Source: Pyricularia pennisetigena
Taxonomy: Eukaryota > Ascomycota > Sordariomycetes > Magnaporthales > Pyriculariaceae
DNA length: 64,000 nucleotides
Direction of reading: 5' to 3'
NCBI RefSeq assembly: GCF_004337985.1
Contig: NC_043743.1
Location: 3,456,543 to 3,520,542, forward strand
In this document: positions 1-11,594 of the stretch, piece by piece
Layout of the letters: every line of letters begins with the position of its first letter
Numbering within the stretch: the first letter of the stretch is position 1
Notes under the pieces: generated by a model
What the model saw: only the letters and a program-made list of their open reading frames with translations
What the model was told of the DNA's origin: nothing
The model's database searches: none
Translations under genes and position numbers: made by a program

Positions 1-1227
1 CTACGTAAAATTTGGCCCCGTAGGCCCGGCACACCGCTAAATAACCCTTTTATGCAAGCTAATTCAAAAGGGATTATTTCCGAAAAAAGGGGTTTCCCAT
101 ACAAAAAAACCGTTGTTAAAACCTCCTTTATTATCGGATTTAAAACAGGCCCCTGTAAAATACCTCTTTTTAGGGCTTAAACCAACTACGGACGGCTGGT
201 TACCCCCTACAGGACGCGGAATTACAGGTAATTGTGACGAAATCCAGGCCCAAAAAACCCTATTATGGCATAGGCGTTTGGGGCATATAAGGTTATTATT
301 GTTAAAAAAAACCGCTAAAATTATAAAAGGTTAACGTAATTTCGGCAAAATTAGGGCAATTACCTGGATTATTTACGTTAAAACTATTTCTATTAGGCGT
401 ACGAATAAGGTCGCATTCCCTATAAACCCTAATATTTTCGATTTTATAAAGGGTGATATAATAACTTTTAAATTTAATTTTTATAATAAAAAGCCCGTTT
501 TTATATTATTAGTAGACCGAAAATCACGTTTTCGGTGGTCGATCCTATTACGAAATAAAACCGGACCTACGGTTTTAATGGCTATTAAAGGTTTTTTTAA
601 AGTTTTGAAAGCTTTATACGGACGTTAACCCCTAAATTCTCACTTCGATAGGGGGTACGAGGTTAATATAAACTTTTCAAATTGGTTTACAAGTAAAAAG
701 TTACTTTTAGCATTTCCAATCCCTATAACCACGGCCAAAACGGATTAACGGAACGGTCCGGTAGGGTTATTTTGGATAAATTTCGGTTTGTTATTATAAC
801 GGCGGGTTTACCATTATATTTATGAAATGATTTATTATTTACCGTGGTTAATTTAGTTAAGTATACAACGGTAATTAATAGGGATTTAACACCTTACGAG
901 GAATTTTATTCCGAATTTCAACCTGGATTAACGTATAAGCCCAATTTAGGGCATTTTCGGGTTATTGGTACTGTATACCAGGCTATTATACCGTTGGAAA
1001 AACGCCAAGAATCTAATAAATTGGTTCCCCGCACCGAAACGGTGAAACTTGTAGCCCATTTATCAAATTTCACAACGTTGATTTACGCACCCGCTAAACG
1101 GGCCGTATATAAAACCTTTACCGTAAAAATTATAAAGGGTATAACCGCTAAAAGCTTGGCTATTCCAGGGGAAACGTTACAGATTTCAAAGGGGGAAAAT
1201 ACAAATTTAAAGGGGGATTTTTGTTGA
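1..1227 (+). mobile_element. Ty1/copia retrotransposon relic (GAG-pre-integrase and integrase part)
   Basis: This is a decayed copia-type polyprotein entering from the left edge. Around 230-310 the plus strand encodes the GAG-pre-integrase signature TLLWHRRLGHI. Around 435-600 it reads like an integrase core (ILLVDRKSRFRW, matching the usual D..SR..W pattern). At 844-1200 the integrase C-terminal region follows, with a HFRVIG...YQAIIPLEKRQ-like stretch where copia elements have HLRVFG...HIPKEKR. The reading is broken by many stops and the base composition is strongly AT-biased, as expected after RIP. Reverse transcriptase and RNase H are not found downstream on this strand. It is certainly inactive. 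Confidence 0.8.
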
Positions 1228-2322
1228 CAATATGGGCTGCTAACAGGGGGTTAGGCATTAGCCTAGGTGCGGCGTGGTGCTAGTTGCGTTGTAAAAGCCT
1301 GTAATTACAGGGTTTATATGCACTAAATTCACTAATTTTGGGATTGATGGATTTGATTTATTGGTGGGGCAGACTTTGCTTTGTCTCCCTTAAATACTTT
1401 CCGACATCGAAGTGGGGGTCCGCACCCCGCAAAGGGTTCCGATGCCGCACACGATTTTCCGAAAAATTATTTTGTATGCGTTGTTGAAAAAACACCCTTA
1501 TTTCCATATAAACCATTTTTGGGTTCGCATTAATTTCCGGATTTGGTGAAATTTTCAACCCGGTACAGGGTAGCTAACTCGTAAATGCAGGGTGGGTATT
1601 AAACCCGGTACAGGGTGAAACCCCATTCGCTGACTTTAAATCGCAGTTCCTGCAACATATAAAATATAATAGAAAATTTAACAACCTCAACAACCCTATT
1701 TCGGTATTATTTACTATGGTTTATATATAAATAAAAATGGACCTATTACATGTTAAATAACGCATAAAATTAACACCACTTTTTTTGCTATTACTTATAT
1801 GAAATCGGAAAAGACAAATATATAAAAAAAAATAAAACCTTGAAAAAAAGATCCCCTTTGTGTCCCAACCCGATTTGAATTCCCGATATAAGCCCCCTAG
1901 ATAATTAAGCCCTTTGTACCGACCTGTAACCCCCGAAATGGACGAACCACCGGATTGGAAAAAACCCCCAAAATTGTAATAACCCCCGGATTCGAACCCC
2001 CGATTTGCATAATATTGACCCACGGAATTAAGTATTAAACCAGGTAACTAATTTGGCTATTTGTTGGTAATAGTCCAAGCTAAATATATTATATAGGGTA
2101 TTTCGAGTACGTAAATCGCCCAAAATACGAGTTTTTTTAATTTTAATTTAACCTCTGGTATTAGGTCGGTATAAATTGCTTATTAATTAACCTGTGCAGG
2201 GTAAATTCGGGTAATACGGCCGGTATTGGGCTAATAAAAATCCAATATTTGCAAACAATGGAATTGTAATGGGTAATTAGTTAACGAATTAATTGAATAC
2301 CCTAAAATTCAATAGGTAAAAA
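1228..2322. other. AT-rich RIP-degraded DNA, no recognisable gene
   Basis: This stretch lies between two copia relics. Short open frames exist on the minus strand but match nothing I recognise. CCCGGTACAGGGT occurs at about 1558-1571 and again at about 1602-1615, and shorter CAGGGT words recur through the region, so it may contain LTR remnants. No other signal is visible. Confidence 0.4.
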
Positions 2323-3745
2323 TTAAGCTTTTAGGGGTTTAAGCCCTATATGCTTTAAAAAAACCTTATAAATTGGAAGCGTTAGGGGTTTTGTTAGGTT
2401 ATTAGCGGGCATTTGTTTGAATTCCAGGTATTTTAAAATCACTAATCCTTCTATAATTAACTGTGAGGAGGTTACGAGATAAAATAAGCTTAATCTTGAA
2501 CGCGGGGAAAAGTGGATCACGTATAAGGTTGATGGAACGTTGAAATGGCAGATAACCGTTTGTTAACGGGTAATAGAAATAATATATTATTGTTGCACAA
2601 TCGATTCGTTAAATCGTTGAATCGATCATGGTATAAAGGTATGAAGGTGATGAATCTAAGGCTAAGTTATGAATTACGTGTTCGAATCCGTAGGTGCAGA
2701 TCTTCGATCCGGATGTCCGGAATGCGGGGTCACGTCACATGATTTGGCCTTATTCATGTGACTAACCTGCCGACCTATTAAGCCTAACGGCCCATTAAGC
2801 CTAACGGCCTATTGTGCTTATGCATGCACAGAAAATCTGCGACCACAACGGGATTCGAACCCACGCACTTCAACAACGTATATATGATATAGATTATCGT
2901 ACGTGCATTATACCACTAAGCTAGATTATTTATGACGTATTTATTTTGTTGTTGAAACTATGAACAAAGACGTGATATATAAAGCTTTGTGTGTATAAAG
3001 GCGTATACGTTTTATTTGTTATTTATTTATTTATTCGATGCAGGGTGACTAATAAAATTGGCCCGTGCTAGCCGTTATAGAATAATGCAGGTTACCTAAT
3101 ATAATTAGCCCTGCGCTAGCCATGTTCACATTAACTCCCGTACGCAAGGAAATTTTAATAACGCATATTTAGTACGTTGGTGGTGCGTAAAGTTATGTGC
3201 GTTGATTAAAGAGCCTGTAATATCTCCAAATATTGCAATAGGGCCTTTTATAGGTAATTTAACTTTTATAAATAAGCTTGTAAACCATTGTGCTTCACGC
3301 AGGGCTTCCGCTAAGGCATCGGTTTCGGCTTCTGGAATGCTTAAAACTATAGTATTAACCTTTTTGCACTTCCACGTTATAAGGCCCCCAAATAAGGTAT
3401 ACAAATATTCGTAAATGGATTTTAAATTTTCCCTAGCCCCGGCAAAATCGCTATCACTAAAACCCAGTAATTTCCAGCCTTTAAAACCTCTTATTAATGA
3501 ATTGGGTGGTAATTCGGCTTCAAATATTCTATTTCCGTAACAAATAAATAAAGATTTAATACCCGCTAAATAATGTAGTAAGTTTTTAGCTGCCGTTAAA
3601 TGGATTATAGTTGCTTTTGTTAAAAAACGTAAAAACCACTAAACCGTAAAACCGATATCCGGGCGCGTTAATCGCATTAAATACATAAAGGTGCCGATAA
3701 TACGCTGTAATAATTTAATTTCCAGCGCACTTACGGGTTTACCCT
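2323..3745 (-). mobile_element. Ty1/copia retrotransposon relic (RT tail and RNase H), split by an insertion
   Basis: On the minus strand, 3745-3415 reads as the end of a copia reverse transcriptase (LTRPDIGF, LLHYLAGIKSL, LLGFSDSDFAG). Then 3404-3126 gives the RNase H domain (GGLITWKCKKVNTIVLS, PEAETDALAEALREAQWF, HHQRTKYALL). The missing C-terminal piece of RNase H (MPANNLTKPL) appears only at 2520-2323. About 600 bp therefore sits inside the domain, including a 334 bp insert flanked by AACGT repeats. The relic stops abruptly near 3745, where a sequence of different composition begins. It lies opposite in orientation to the copia relic at 1-1227 and could be a second copy or an inverted fragment. 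Confidence 0.8.
2541..2874. mobile_element. 334 bp LTR-like insert within the copia RNase H region
   Basis: The 5 bp direct repeat AACGT flanks this block at 2536-2540 and 2875-2879. The insert begins TTGAA/TGAAAT and ends ACTTCAAC, giving short inverted ends. It interrupts the RNase H frame of the surrounding copia relic. Length and flanks fit a solo LTR or a short non-autonomous element. A tRNA T-arm-like sequence (GGGATTCGAACCC) lies just inside its right end at about 2850-2862. Confidence 0.45.
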
Positions 3746-3875
3746 AGTCTCAGGGCTTATCCCTGAAGCCCAAAGCTCCACAATTAATCCACTCCGTTCG
3801 CTTCGCTCCACTTCGTGGCTCAATTGCGGCTTTGCAATGTACCTGTGGGTCCATCCAAAAAACGCTTTAGTTCAG

Positions 3876-5472
3876 GTCTGAGGACAATTTGTCGATTTTC
3901 GCCGTTTATGGCGGTATTTTTGGCCTTTTTTTAACCGAAATTCCTTTATTATTCCACAATTATACATAATATTGAAAAAATAAAATATCGTTGAAAATAG
4001 CGTTTAATACCGCTATTAGTAGCGATTCGATTTATTTTTTTATTTGTTATAATGGCCGAATTGGATACCACCTACCTTTAATCCGTTTATGGCGGTATTA
4101 TTTTTTCGATTTTTTTTAAATATTATTTGTAATTTTCACCAAATTTTATAACTTTTGCACGTGGAGGGTCGTATATATGTATATATCGTTATATTTAACT
4201 TTGGTACATATACGATATTATATAAGCAGTTAAATAAGCGGATAGGCAAAGTATATATTTTTTTATATATAATTTACAATCGAAATTCGTTTATATTTTT
4301 ACCAATTTTAACGATAATAAAACCAAAACTTCAGAGATCCGATGACGTATATAAACAAACGTCCAAACCCAGTCCTACCTATAATATCAGTTTTAAAAAC
4401 TGTTTTATAAAAAGAAATGCTAAATGTGTATTTTATAAATTTTTTTGCTTTATTTAATTCATTTTATATTATTTTTGCTTTGCATCCGAATTTTGTAGTT
4501 TCTGCACGTGGGGGGTGGCATATATATATTTAATATAATATTATATTTTTGTACGTATATCTAATTATATAAGCCGTTAAATATGCGGATAGGTAAAGTA
4601 TATACAATTTTCTATATATTTCTCAATCCAAATGCTTTTACATTTTTACCAATTCTAACATTAATAAAACCAAAATTTGAAAAAATGGATTATATATATA
4701 AATAAACGTCAACGTAAAACCCGATCTACAATACCGGCCCTTTTCATTTTTTTATGAAAAAGAATGCTAAATTTGTGTTCTTTTTGTATTTTTTGCTTTA
4801 TTTAATTAAATAAACTTTATAAAAAAAGAACTTATATAAGATTTATTAAAAAATTGATTAAAGAATGTATCAAGTAAAAATATTTTCATTTAACCAATAT
4901 TTGCGTAAATTATTTAATTTTTTAACAAATTGTTAGTTTATATAAACATATTAATAAAACTATTATTATAATCGATAATTATATGCATTTTGCAATATTT
5001 GGTTTACTAAGCTATAAAAGCTGTAAATTAAATTAAAGTTAATATTATATACCATTATTTAAAGCAAAAATTAATTATAAGAAAAAATTACAAATTTTAC
5101 CTAATATTTTAATATCTTTCCAAATACATTGGCTATAAAGACGCGGCCGGCATTCAAATAATTAATAGACTCCAATAAATTTAACGCAAATTATCATATA
5201 TTTTTATAATTTTTATTTATTTTTTTATTCGAATATTTAATTGCATACTATGCGTACATTATTTTCTTTTGCCATTATAATGCGAATATTTTAAATATAC
5301 CCGCTATAAACGGCAAAATACCACAAATTATTGTTATATTAATAAAATAATGATTAGCAATATCGCAACATTAAATATATTATTAGTAATACCGTTATAA
5401 ACGGCGAAATGCGACAAAATATCGTTGGTGGTACCGCCATGAACGGCGAAATGCGACAAAATGTCCTCAGAC
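3876..5472. mobile_element. 1.6 kb terminal-inverted-repeat DNA element, no transposase
   Basis: The ends are 41 bp inverted repeats with 37 matches: left 3876-3916, starting GTCTGAGGACA and ending CGTTTATGGCGGTA; right 5432-5472 as its inverse. Further copies of the GCCGTTTATRRCGGTA block recur just inside both ends (about 4084-4097, 5296-5312, 5390-5406), a subterminal-repeat arrangement typical of DNA transposons. The interior is very AT-rich and encodes nothing recognisable, so this is a non-autonomous or fully decayed copy. I could not find a convincing target duplication (left flank TTTAGTTCAG, right flank TAGAACGAGC), so the superfamily is open. Confidence 0.65.
4135..4805. repeat. Imperfect tandem duplication, unit about 340 bp
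   Basis: Two consecutive units (about 4135-4455 and 4487-4805) share an ordered series of blocks: TTTGCACGTGGAGGGT / TCTGCACGTGGGGGGT, GCGGATAGGCAAAGTATAT / GCGGATAGGTAAAGTATAT, TTTTTACCAATT, AATAAAACCAAAA, AATGCTAAATKTGT and TTTTTTGCTTTATTTAATT. Differences are mostly transitions. The pair lies inside the 1.6 kb TIR element. Confidence 0.7.
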
Positions 5473-6247
5473 TAGAACGAGCGCGATTTTTTCGGCCAAT
5501 GCAATTGGTCGAAAAACCATGTGGTTAAAAGGTACATGGAGCGTTCGGTCCCCACTGCGAAGCAGGGGGTTTTGGTCGAGCACTGAGACTATGCCTGTAC
5601 ATGGTTTCTCAATCGACGAAGCACTGCCACCGCCCGAGGAGCAAGCCAGCCACGTAGCCACGCTTTTAGGGTAGTCAGCAACTCGCCGTGGTCGAACAGT
5701 TAACTAAAGCCCATTGTACAGATTCGTTTCCCTTCCTCAAGACTGCAACGTTCCAACGTTAATTGACCATCGCTTCGCCATGTCGACAACGAGCCCTTTC
5801 CACCGCTAATGCGGTTGGAACGTGCAATTCTTATGCGCGAAGAACAACGTTTTTGCCGGTTTATACCAGCATCAGGATTTCCTAACCATCGCCGACCTTG
5901 TGCACGATCTCGATTTGTGTTTTTCGAGCGACGGTCCCGGCGATGACGGCGACAGGGAGCGATGGCGTCGAGTTTTTTTTTGCCTGATGTAGAGACAGCT
6001 GCAGATGGACTTCTGTTGTTTTTAGAGGACAGCGACAAAGCTACAAAGATCCCCACGCCTCCGCAAGGCTCACGAGCCAGATATCGCTACGCTTTCCATG
6101 ACGTGACATGCAATCGCCCAGGGTCAACACACAGCACCAAAGGTGTGTATATCGGAATGTGTGTGTGTGTGTCTGTTTTTTTTTTGTTTTCTTTTTTTTT
6201 TTAAAAAAAAAAAATAAAAATAAAAATAAAAAAATAAAAAAACCTTC
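5473..6247. other. Moderately GC-rich block without a convincing gene, ending in low-complexity DNA
   Basis: Composition returns to about half GC here, unlike the flanking relics. Short open frames exist on both strands (for example 5700-6056 minus) but none shows a family motif, and all are interrupted if extended. Around 6157-6240 lies a (GT)n run followed by poly-T running into poly-A/AAAAT repeats, able to form a long hairpin. It may be the remnant of an old gene. Confidence 0.3.
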
Positions 6248-6249
6248 TA

Positions 6250-6656
6250 CTATGGTGGTAGGGGTAAAAATCCCCATCTCTGAACAGTGGTGGCGACTTT
6301 GCAGGTGGGTGGAACCCCGATCCAACATTGTATAAAAGTACGGACGCGTGCTCGTTGGGGTTCGGTAAAATGTTTCGTTATAATGGCGATTAACGTGAAT
6401 TTTAATAGCGATTTTTTTTTTTGCAGGGCCAAACAACGCGTTACGGGTTTAAATATTTGATAACAAAATATATTATAAAATCGATCGCGGCTGTAATATT
6501 AGGTTTTCAAATTGTTAAATCAATTAACAATTACGATACCTGCAAAAAAGTACGAAGTACCTGTGGGTCGAAAGTCTTAAATTATATTAACGTCGTGAAA
6601 GTTACATCGACAAATATACGGTGACAGGGGGTGGTTTTTTTTGCCTGCCACCATAG
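6250..6656. mobile_element. 407 bp Tc1/mariner-type MITE with TA target duplication
   Basis: Inverted ends CTATGGTGGTAGG (6250-6262) and its inverse CCTGCCACCATAG (6644-6656) match at 12 of 13 positions. Each end is bordered by TA (6248-6249 and 6657-6658), the target duplication of Tc1/mariner elements. The interior is AT-rich and non-coding. It sits about 45 bp upstream of the first recognisable codons of the HNH pseudogene. Confidence 0.7.
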
Positions 6657-6701
6657 TACATGATTACGCAAACCCATCTCAATCCAGCGCGCTAACTTTA
6701 C

Positions 6702-7416
6702 TTGACCTTCGATTCAGATTCATGCGTGCGGCTAGCCGACCGACCCCCACGACGTCGAGACCATCGATACCTGCCAATTAACAAAGCCGACACAAGCGAC
6801 CCGAAGCTCGCGCTTATAACCCCCAACGTACGCAATGCAGCCAGAAAACGTGTGCGCGCAGGGGAAGGCTCGGCTTCAATGTTTCTCTCTAATTCGCCTT
6901 CGCCAAGCCGTAGCCTATTACCCTATACGGATGAACAAAACGACAACCTTACAATTCCCATCGCAATAGTTGACTCGCAAAATGCTTAAGAGCAAGCTTC
7001 GAGTTTTCGCTCAAATGTTATCACCAATAGCAGCGGCAGCAGTGGTGGGGCGCAGTGTGTTGTAATGGGCAAAGGAGAGTTTTGGTGTCCCGGACCAACC
7101 ATTGTTGGACCTGGCAATGAAGCAGTGCACATTATCCCGAAAATACATTGGAGTCGCTTCCCTTTGGATGGCGACCAAACCGTACCCGATCATCCTAATG
7201 ACCTTGAATCCCTCAGAGATGCGTGGTAGTTTATATGGAGTCCTGGCAACGGGTTATTATTGGCAAGTTACTTACGCCAGTGTTTCGACCAGCGATTTTT
7301 CTCCATCAACCCAGAGTCGGGTATTATTCGCGCCTTTGTGCCCTATTCTTTTTTGCTAGAGCACCATGGGAGGCGTGTTAAATTGCCACCAGGGATAACT
7401 AGGCGGGCTTTGCGGT
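6702..7416 (+). pseudogene. HNH-nuclease-domain protein, 5' part (disrupted by hAT insertion and RIP stops)
   Basis: A single plus-strand frame from about 6702 to 7416 reads as a fungal HNH-endonuclease-like protein. An N-terminal DRPPRRRDHRYLP region and ARKRVRAGEGSASMFL are followed by the HNH core: CVVMGKGEFWCPGP, EAVHIIPKIHW, NGLLLASYLRQCFD, FSINPESGIIRAFVPY. The frame is broken by TAA at 6987-6989 and TAG at 7227-7229, both explained by C-to-T change in CAA or CAG as RIP makes. At the second metal-ligand position, where a His is usual before the FD pair, the sequence has R or Q. The frame runs into the hAT target duplication at 7409-7416 and resumes at 15616. The true start is uncertain; an in-frame TAA lies just upstream at 6693. 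Confidence 0.75.
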
Positions 7417-7629
7417 TAAGGCATTCCAAAACCCCCCCACGGGGGCCCGTGGCAGCCCAAATCGGTGGGGCGGCCAACCCGTGGGTGGGTTGAATTTTTT
7501 GTGGGGGGGCCCGGCCCGGCCCAAAACCGTACACGGGTTTTCTTGGCAACCCGCGGGCCCCCGTGGGAGAACCCGTAAAATTACAAATTTTCCATATTTA
7601 TACTTATGATTTTTTTTCGAATTATAGGT

Positions 7630-7960
7630 AAAAATCACAATTACAAATAAAATATAATTTACGATTAAGAATAAAATATAATATATATTGACGATTACAA
7701 ATAAACCACAGCATAAAATGACGATAATAAATAAAATATAATATAAAATGACGATAATAAATAAAATATAATATAAAATAACGATAATAAATAAAATATA
7801 ATATAAAATAACGATTATAAATAAACCATAACATAAAATCACGATAATAAATCAAATATAACATAAAATCACCATAATACATCAAATATAATATAAAATC
7901 ACGATTATAAATTAAATATTATATAAATTTACGATTGCAAATAAAATATAAAAAGGAAAA
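7630..7960. repeat. 30 bp tandem repeat array near the left end of the hAT element
   Basis: The unit ACGATAATAAATAAAATATA plus ATATAAAAT(G/A) recurs about eleven times with a 30 bp period (phased starts at about 7691, 7721, 7751, 7781, 7811, 7841). Variants keep CACA or CCATAA where most copies have TATA, as if an originally CA-rich unit had been RIP-mutated. Because of the period, some frames stay open by chance and give Tyr/Ile-rich peptides that are not genes. Confidence 0.8.
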
Positions 7961-8329
7961 TAAATATATTAAACCTTTATTTTACAATTGGGAGTTTTTC
8001 GAATTACGCCCATACACGATATTACCCCGTACCCGTTTCATTACCCTAAATGGGGTTTTTATTAACAATTTATTAGGTTAAAACCCTTTTTAACTAAAAC
8101 GGGTAATAGGGGTATGCGGTTAATATTTCCCCGGATTGGGGTATTAGCGACCGTTACCTAAATAGGATTATCGCTATCCGAATTTAAATTTTCGTTTAAT
8201 TCCCCCAAATTGTACACGAGCCCAACAAATTTTTTAAAACGGTCGTTTTTAGTTTTTTCGTTTTCCGGGGATATAAATTTTTTATATACGATAAAAGTTT
8301 TAATACCGATTAAAGAAAATAATTTTTTT

Positions 8330-11079
8330 TTTAATCGAAACGTAAATAATAACACGGTCCCGGATTACCGATAAAATTAACGAAAATTGGTTAAAGGCAA
8401 TCGAATTGCCTAACCATAATTATAACCATTTAATAAAAATGGAAATAGCAGGAATAATTAAAATATCGCGGGCGATTTGGGCAAATTCCGGGAATTTGGT
8501 TTTATAGGTAATCCATTAATTAAAAATGTTATTATCGTTTTCCATAATTGCGGTAAATAATCGAAAATTAATATATATATTAATATAATTATCCGTATAA
8601 TTATCCGTATAATTATCCATAATTTGAAAATAACGAACTTTAAATAAAAAATATTTTAATTTTTAACCGGATATTTTTTTTAATAAAACGATCGATGGAA
8701 TATGGGCTGGTTATTGGATTTAAATTTTAATTGGGAATATATTTGCGTTTTTTTGGATTCGGTTTCCGCCATAAAATAAATAAAACTGGATCCGTTCCCG
8801 GGTAAATTAATTTTGTTTTAGGGTGGAAATTTGGATTTCGTTTTTGCGAATATAATTCGGTTAAACGATTAATGTTTCGGTTAATTAAATTTTCCACCCT
8901 TTGGTTGGTATGATATGTTTTACGTAATATCGGAATTTATTTTTTTTAAAATCCGTCCGCGTAAATGGGATTAAAATAACCGCTACAAAGTACATTTTTT
9001 CAATTTTTTAACGTTGAATTAGGTCGATATATTTATCCAATTTTGTTCGTGTAATACGAATTGCGTTTTTCAAATTGGTATATTATCCCGTTTGTGGATA
9101 TTTTTGGGTTTTTTCCTAAAACTTTCGTTCGAAATTGGTAAAAGCAATTCCAATAATTCCTAACCCAGATAAAACGTACGCAATTATTTCCATTTTATTA
9201 GCGTTAAAAATATTGGTCAAAACCGCGATAGTTTTAGTCGTTGCTAAAAGACATTTAAAAATCGTCCAACCTTTTGCAAATATTCGAAATTTGGATAAAA
9301 TCGAATTCGCCCGGTTATCCTGGCCCTTTATTAACACAAAGTATTGTTTAATAAACAATTCGATGGTTTTACGTAATTAAAACGCACGCGCAATAGCCGA
9401 AATGGTTAAATTCCATTTCGTTTGTATATTTTTAATTACAAAACGGGGTTTTTTAACGCCAAATTCGCCAATAGTTTGTTGCAAATTGCAAAAAAATTCG
9501 GTACGTTTGGGGCTTTGGTGCAGTAAAACCCCCAAATAACGTAATTAATATACAAAATAATATATTAAATAATTATATTTTAAAATTTTTAATAAAATTA
9601 AACATTTATTTGGGCGATAATATATTTTAAGGATATATCCTATATTTTAAATTTTTCCAAATTATTAATCGCCAAATGTTTTTTATCGTTGGAATTAACC
9701 AAAAATGCGCGGAAATCTGCTTTAGGAATATAAAAATCTTAATATATAACCCTTTTTACTAATTATAAAACGTAAATTATATAAAAAATTTGTAAAATGT
9801 TTGATTGCATTTGTGGTTAGGGAATATTTTTTTCGAATTTCCGTAACAACGTCCCCGGTGCGGAAATTGGAAGCATTATTAACTATAATAACCAATATTT
9901 TATTTTCCAATTTATGTTTAAAAATAGTTTAAACGGTAAATTTTACCAGTTTTTCCCTCGTTTTGCTGGCGTTAATCGCAATAAAATCGAAAACAATATA
10001 CCGACGTACCCAGTTATTGTTAATATAAACGGCCACAATACCCCAAAAAACGTGTTTTAAACCGGGGCTTATCCATCCGTCCACGACCAAAAAAAATTTA
10101 CCTCCTTTGGGGATATTTATTAAATTTTGGGTAATAATATTTTCGGATATATTTTTGCATTTTTTGGCGAAAGTTTGTGGCGATAGAACCTTTTATCGAT
10201 CGTTTCCGGTTTGTACAAACATTTTAAATTCCAAATTTTATACAATATTAAATCCTTTTCGCAATTAAATCCAAAATCGGACGTATAATTCCTCGACCTC
10301 GTTTTTCGTATATTTGTAAATCTTTTTCGTTTAAAAAATGTAATTACATATTAATTTTTGCAAATATATAAATAATAATATAAAATAGTTATATGGATAA
10401 TTATATAAATGGTTATATGGATGGTTATATTTCGTTAATAAATGGAAAAAACTTATTACATAAAAATCCGTAGGAATTAAATTGGGGTTAAGTAAATCGT
10501 TTTGTAATCCGAATTCGTTTTAAACACAAATAATTGTATTCCGATACCGTGTAAAAGTATTAATTTTATTATACTGGTTTTTTCACTAAACTGGGGATAT
10601 TTTAATATTTGCAAACATTTTTTGCAAATTAAACATGGTTCGCCGTTTTTTCGAAAAAAACCCTAATGGTAATATTACCAGATTTCCGCTAGTTTAGGTT
10701 TTTAAAACCCTTTAACGGTTAAATCGACTTCATTGTTTATCGGTTGCCAACGTCGAAACCAGAATCCAAAAACGAATAAATCGAAAAAATTGTTTTATAA
10801 TTTAAATGTATATATATAATACGCATCCTTTTTCCCGCCGTATAAAATAGGATCGTTATAACCTGTATTTTATTTGTTTGCAAATACCGCAATAAATTCA
10901 GTTTTAATTTCCAAATTTAATTTAAAAGGGAAATTATAATCGTGCGAATTAACGCCAGGTAAACGTGGGACGGGTGTATATATATTCGAAAAATAATTAC
11001 GAAATTCGTTAATAATTTCAATATCCGGAGACACCAGTTTTTCGATTAAAGTTTCCGGAGGTGGCGATGCGGTATCCAT
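8330..11079 (-). pseudogene. hAT-family transposase (decayed)
   Basis: Read on the minus strand, ordered fragments match a hAT transposase. An N-terminal piece begins MDTASPPPETLIEKL at 11079. A BED-zinc-finger-like stretch (PCLICKKC...LLHGIGIQ) lies near 10640-10530. The catalytic region at about 10110-9860 gives FFLVVDGWISPGLKHVFWGI, YIVFDFIAINASKTREKL and KILVIIVNNASNF, which correspond to the D-x-W-S/T, LDF and TxDNASN blocks. The C-terminal dimerisation domain is at about 8500-8330 (FPEFAQIARDILIIP, then IRDRVIIYVS). Many stops and frame changes separate these pieces, and base changes are of the RIP type. It cannot encode an active enzyme. The strand is opposite to the histone-like cargo. 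Confidence 0.8.
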
Positions 11080-11594
11080 TACGATAATATGGTTAAAAGC
11101 TTAAAAAAAAAGGAAAATTTTTTTTCGTTATTGTTTTGAAATTTAGGAAAAAATGGGATTATGTTTGATTTATCCGTTTAATTAAACAATGGAATTTTGA
11201 ATAATCGATAACGGGGAAACATCGGTTAAATTTTGTATTAAAAATTTGGACTATTTAATTGTTTTTTTTTTCTTTTTTGCATTATTATTTATCGCCAGGT
11301 TTTACCTACACAAATATGGCAAAAACAAAATAAAAAAAACGTCGACAAGTTCCTAATTCTCCCAAATTAAACCAAATATTGTTATATAATAAGTAAACAT
11401 TTTTTCTTTTTAATTATTGAATATTTAAATTAACAATTTGTAAATTTCCGGTTAATTTACGTCGAACCCATTCCGTATTTTTACATTTTTTTAAACAAAT
11501 AAGCCCCGAATTACCCTTACGATTACGGGAAATTCCAAAAATATTTTCACCTATTATCCATTTAAAGGATAATTTACAAATAAAACGAGGGAAA

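Noticed and set aside
2848..2925. tRNA-like sequence on the minus strand (TAGCTTAGTGGT D-arm-like and GGTTCGAATCC T-arm-like)
   Set aside because: The acceptor stem does not pair, there is no T33 in a seven-base loop, and the two halves lie on opposite sides of the insertion border at 2875-2879. At best it is a tRNA-derived relic.
5700..6056. 118-codon minus-strand open frame rich in Arg/Ser
   Set aside because: No recognisable family, overlapping open frames on the other strand, and a location among degraded repeats. It may be a gene remnant, but I cannot support a call.
7399..7885. Overlapping minus-strand open frames rich in Ile/Tyr/Leu, resembling a membrane protein
   Set aside because: They are produced by the 30 bp tandem repeat, whose period is a multiple of three, so the frame stays open by chance.
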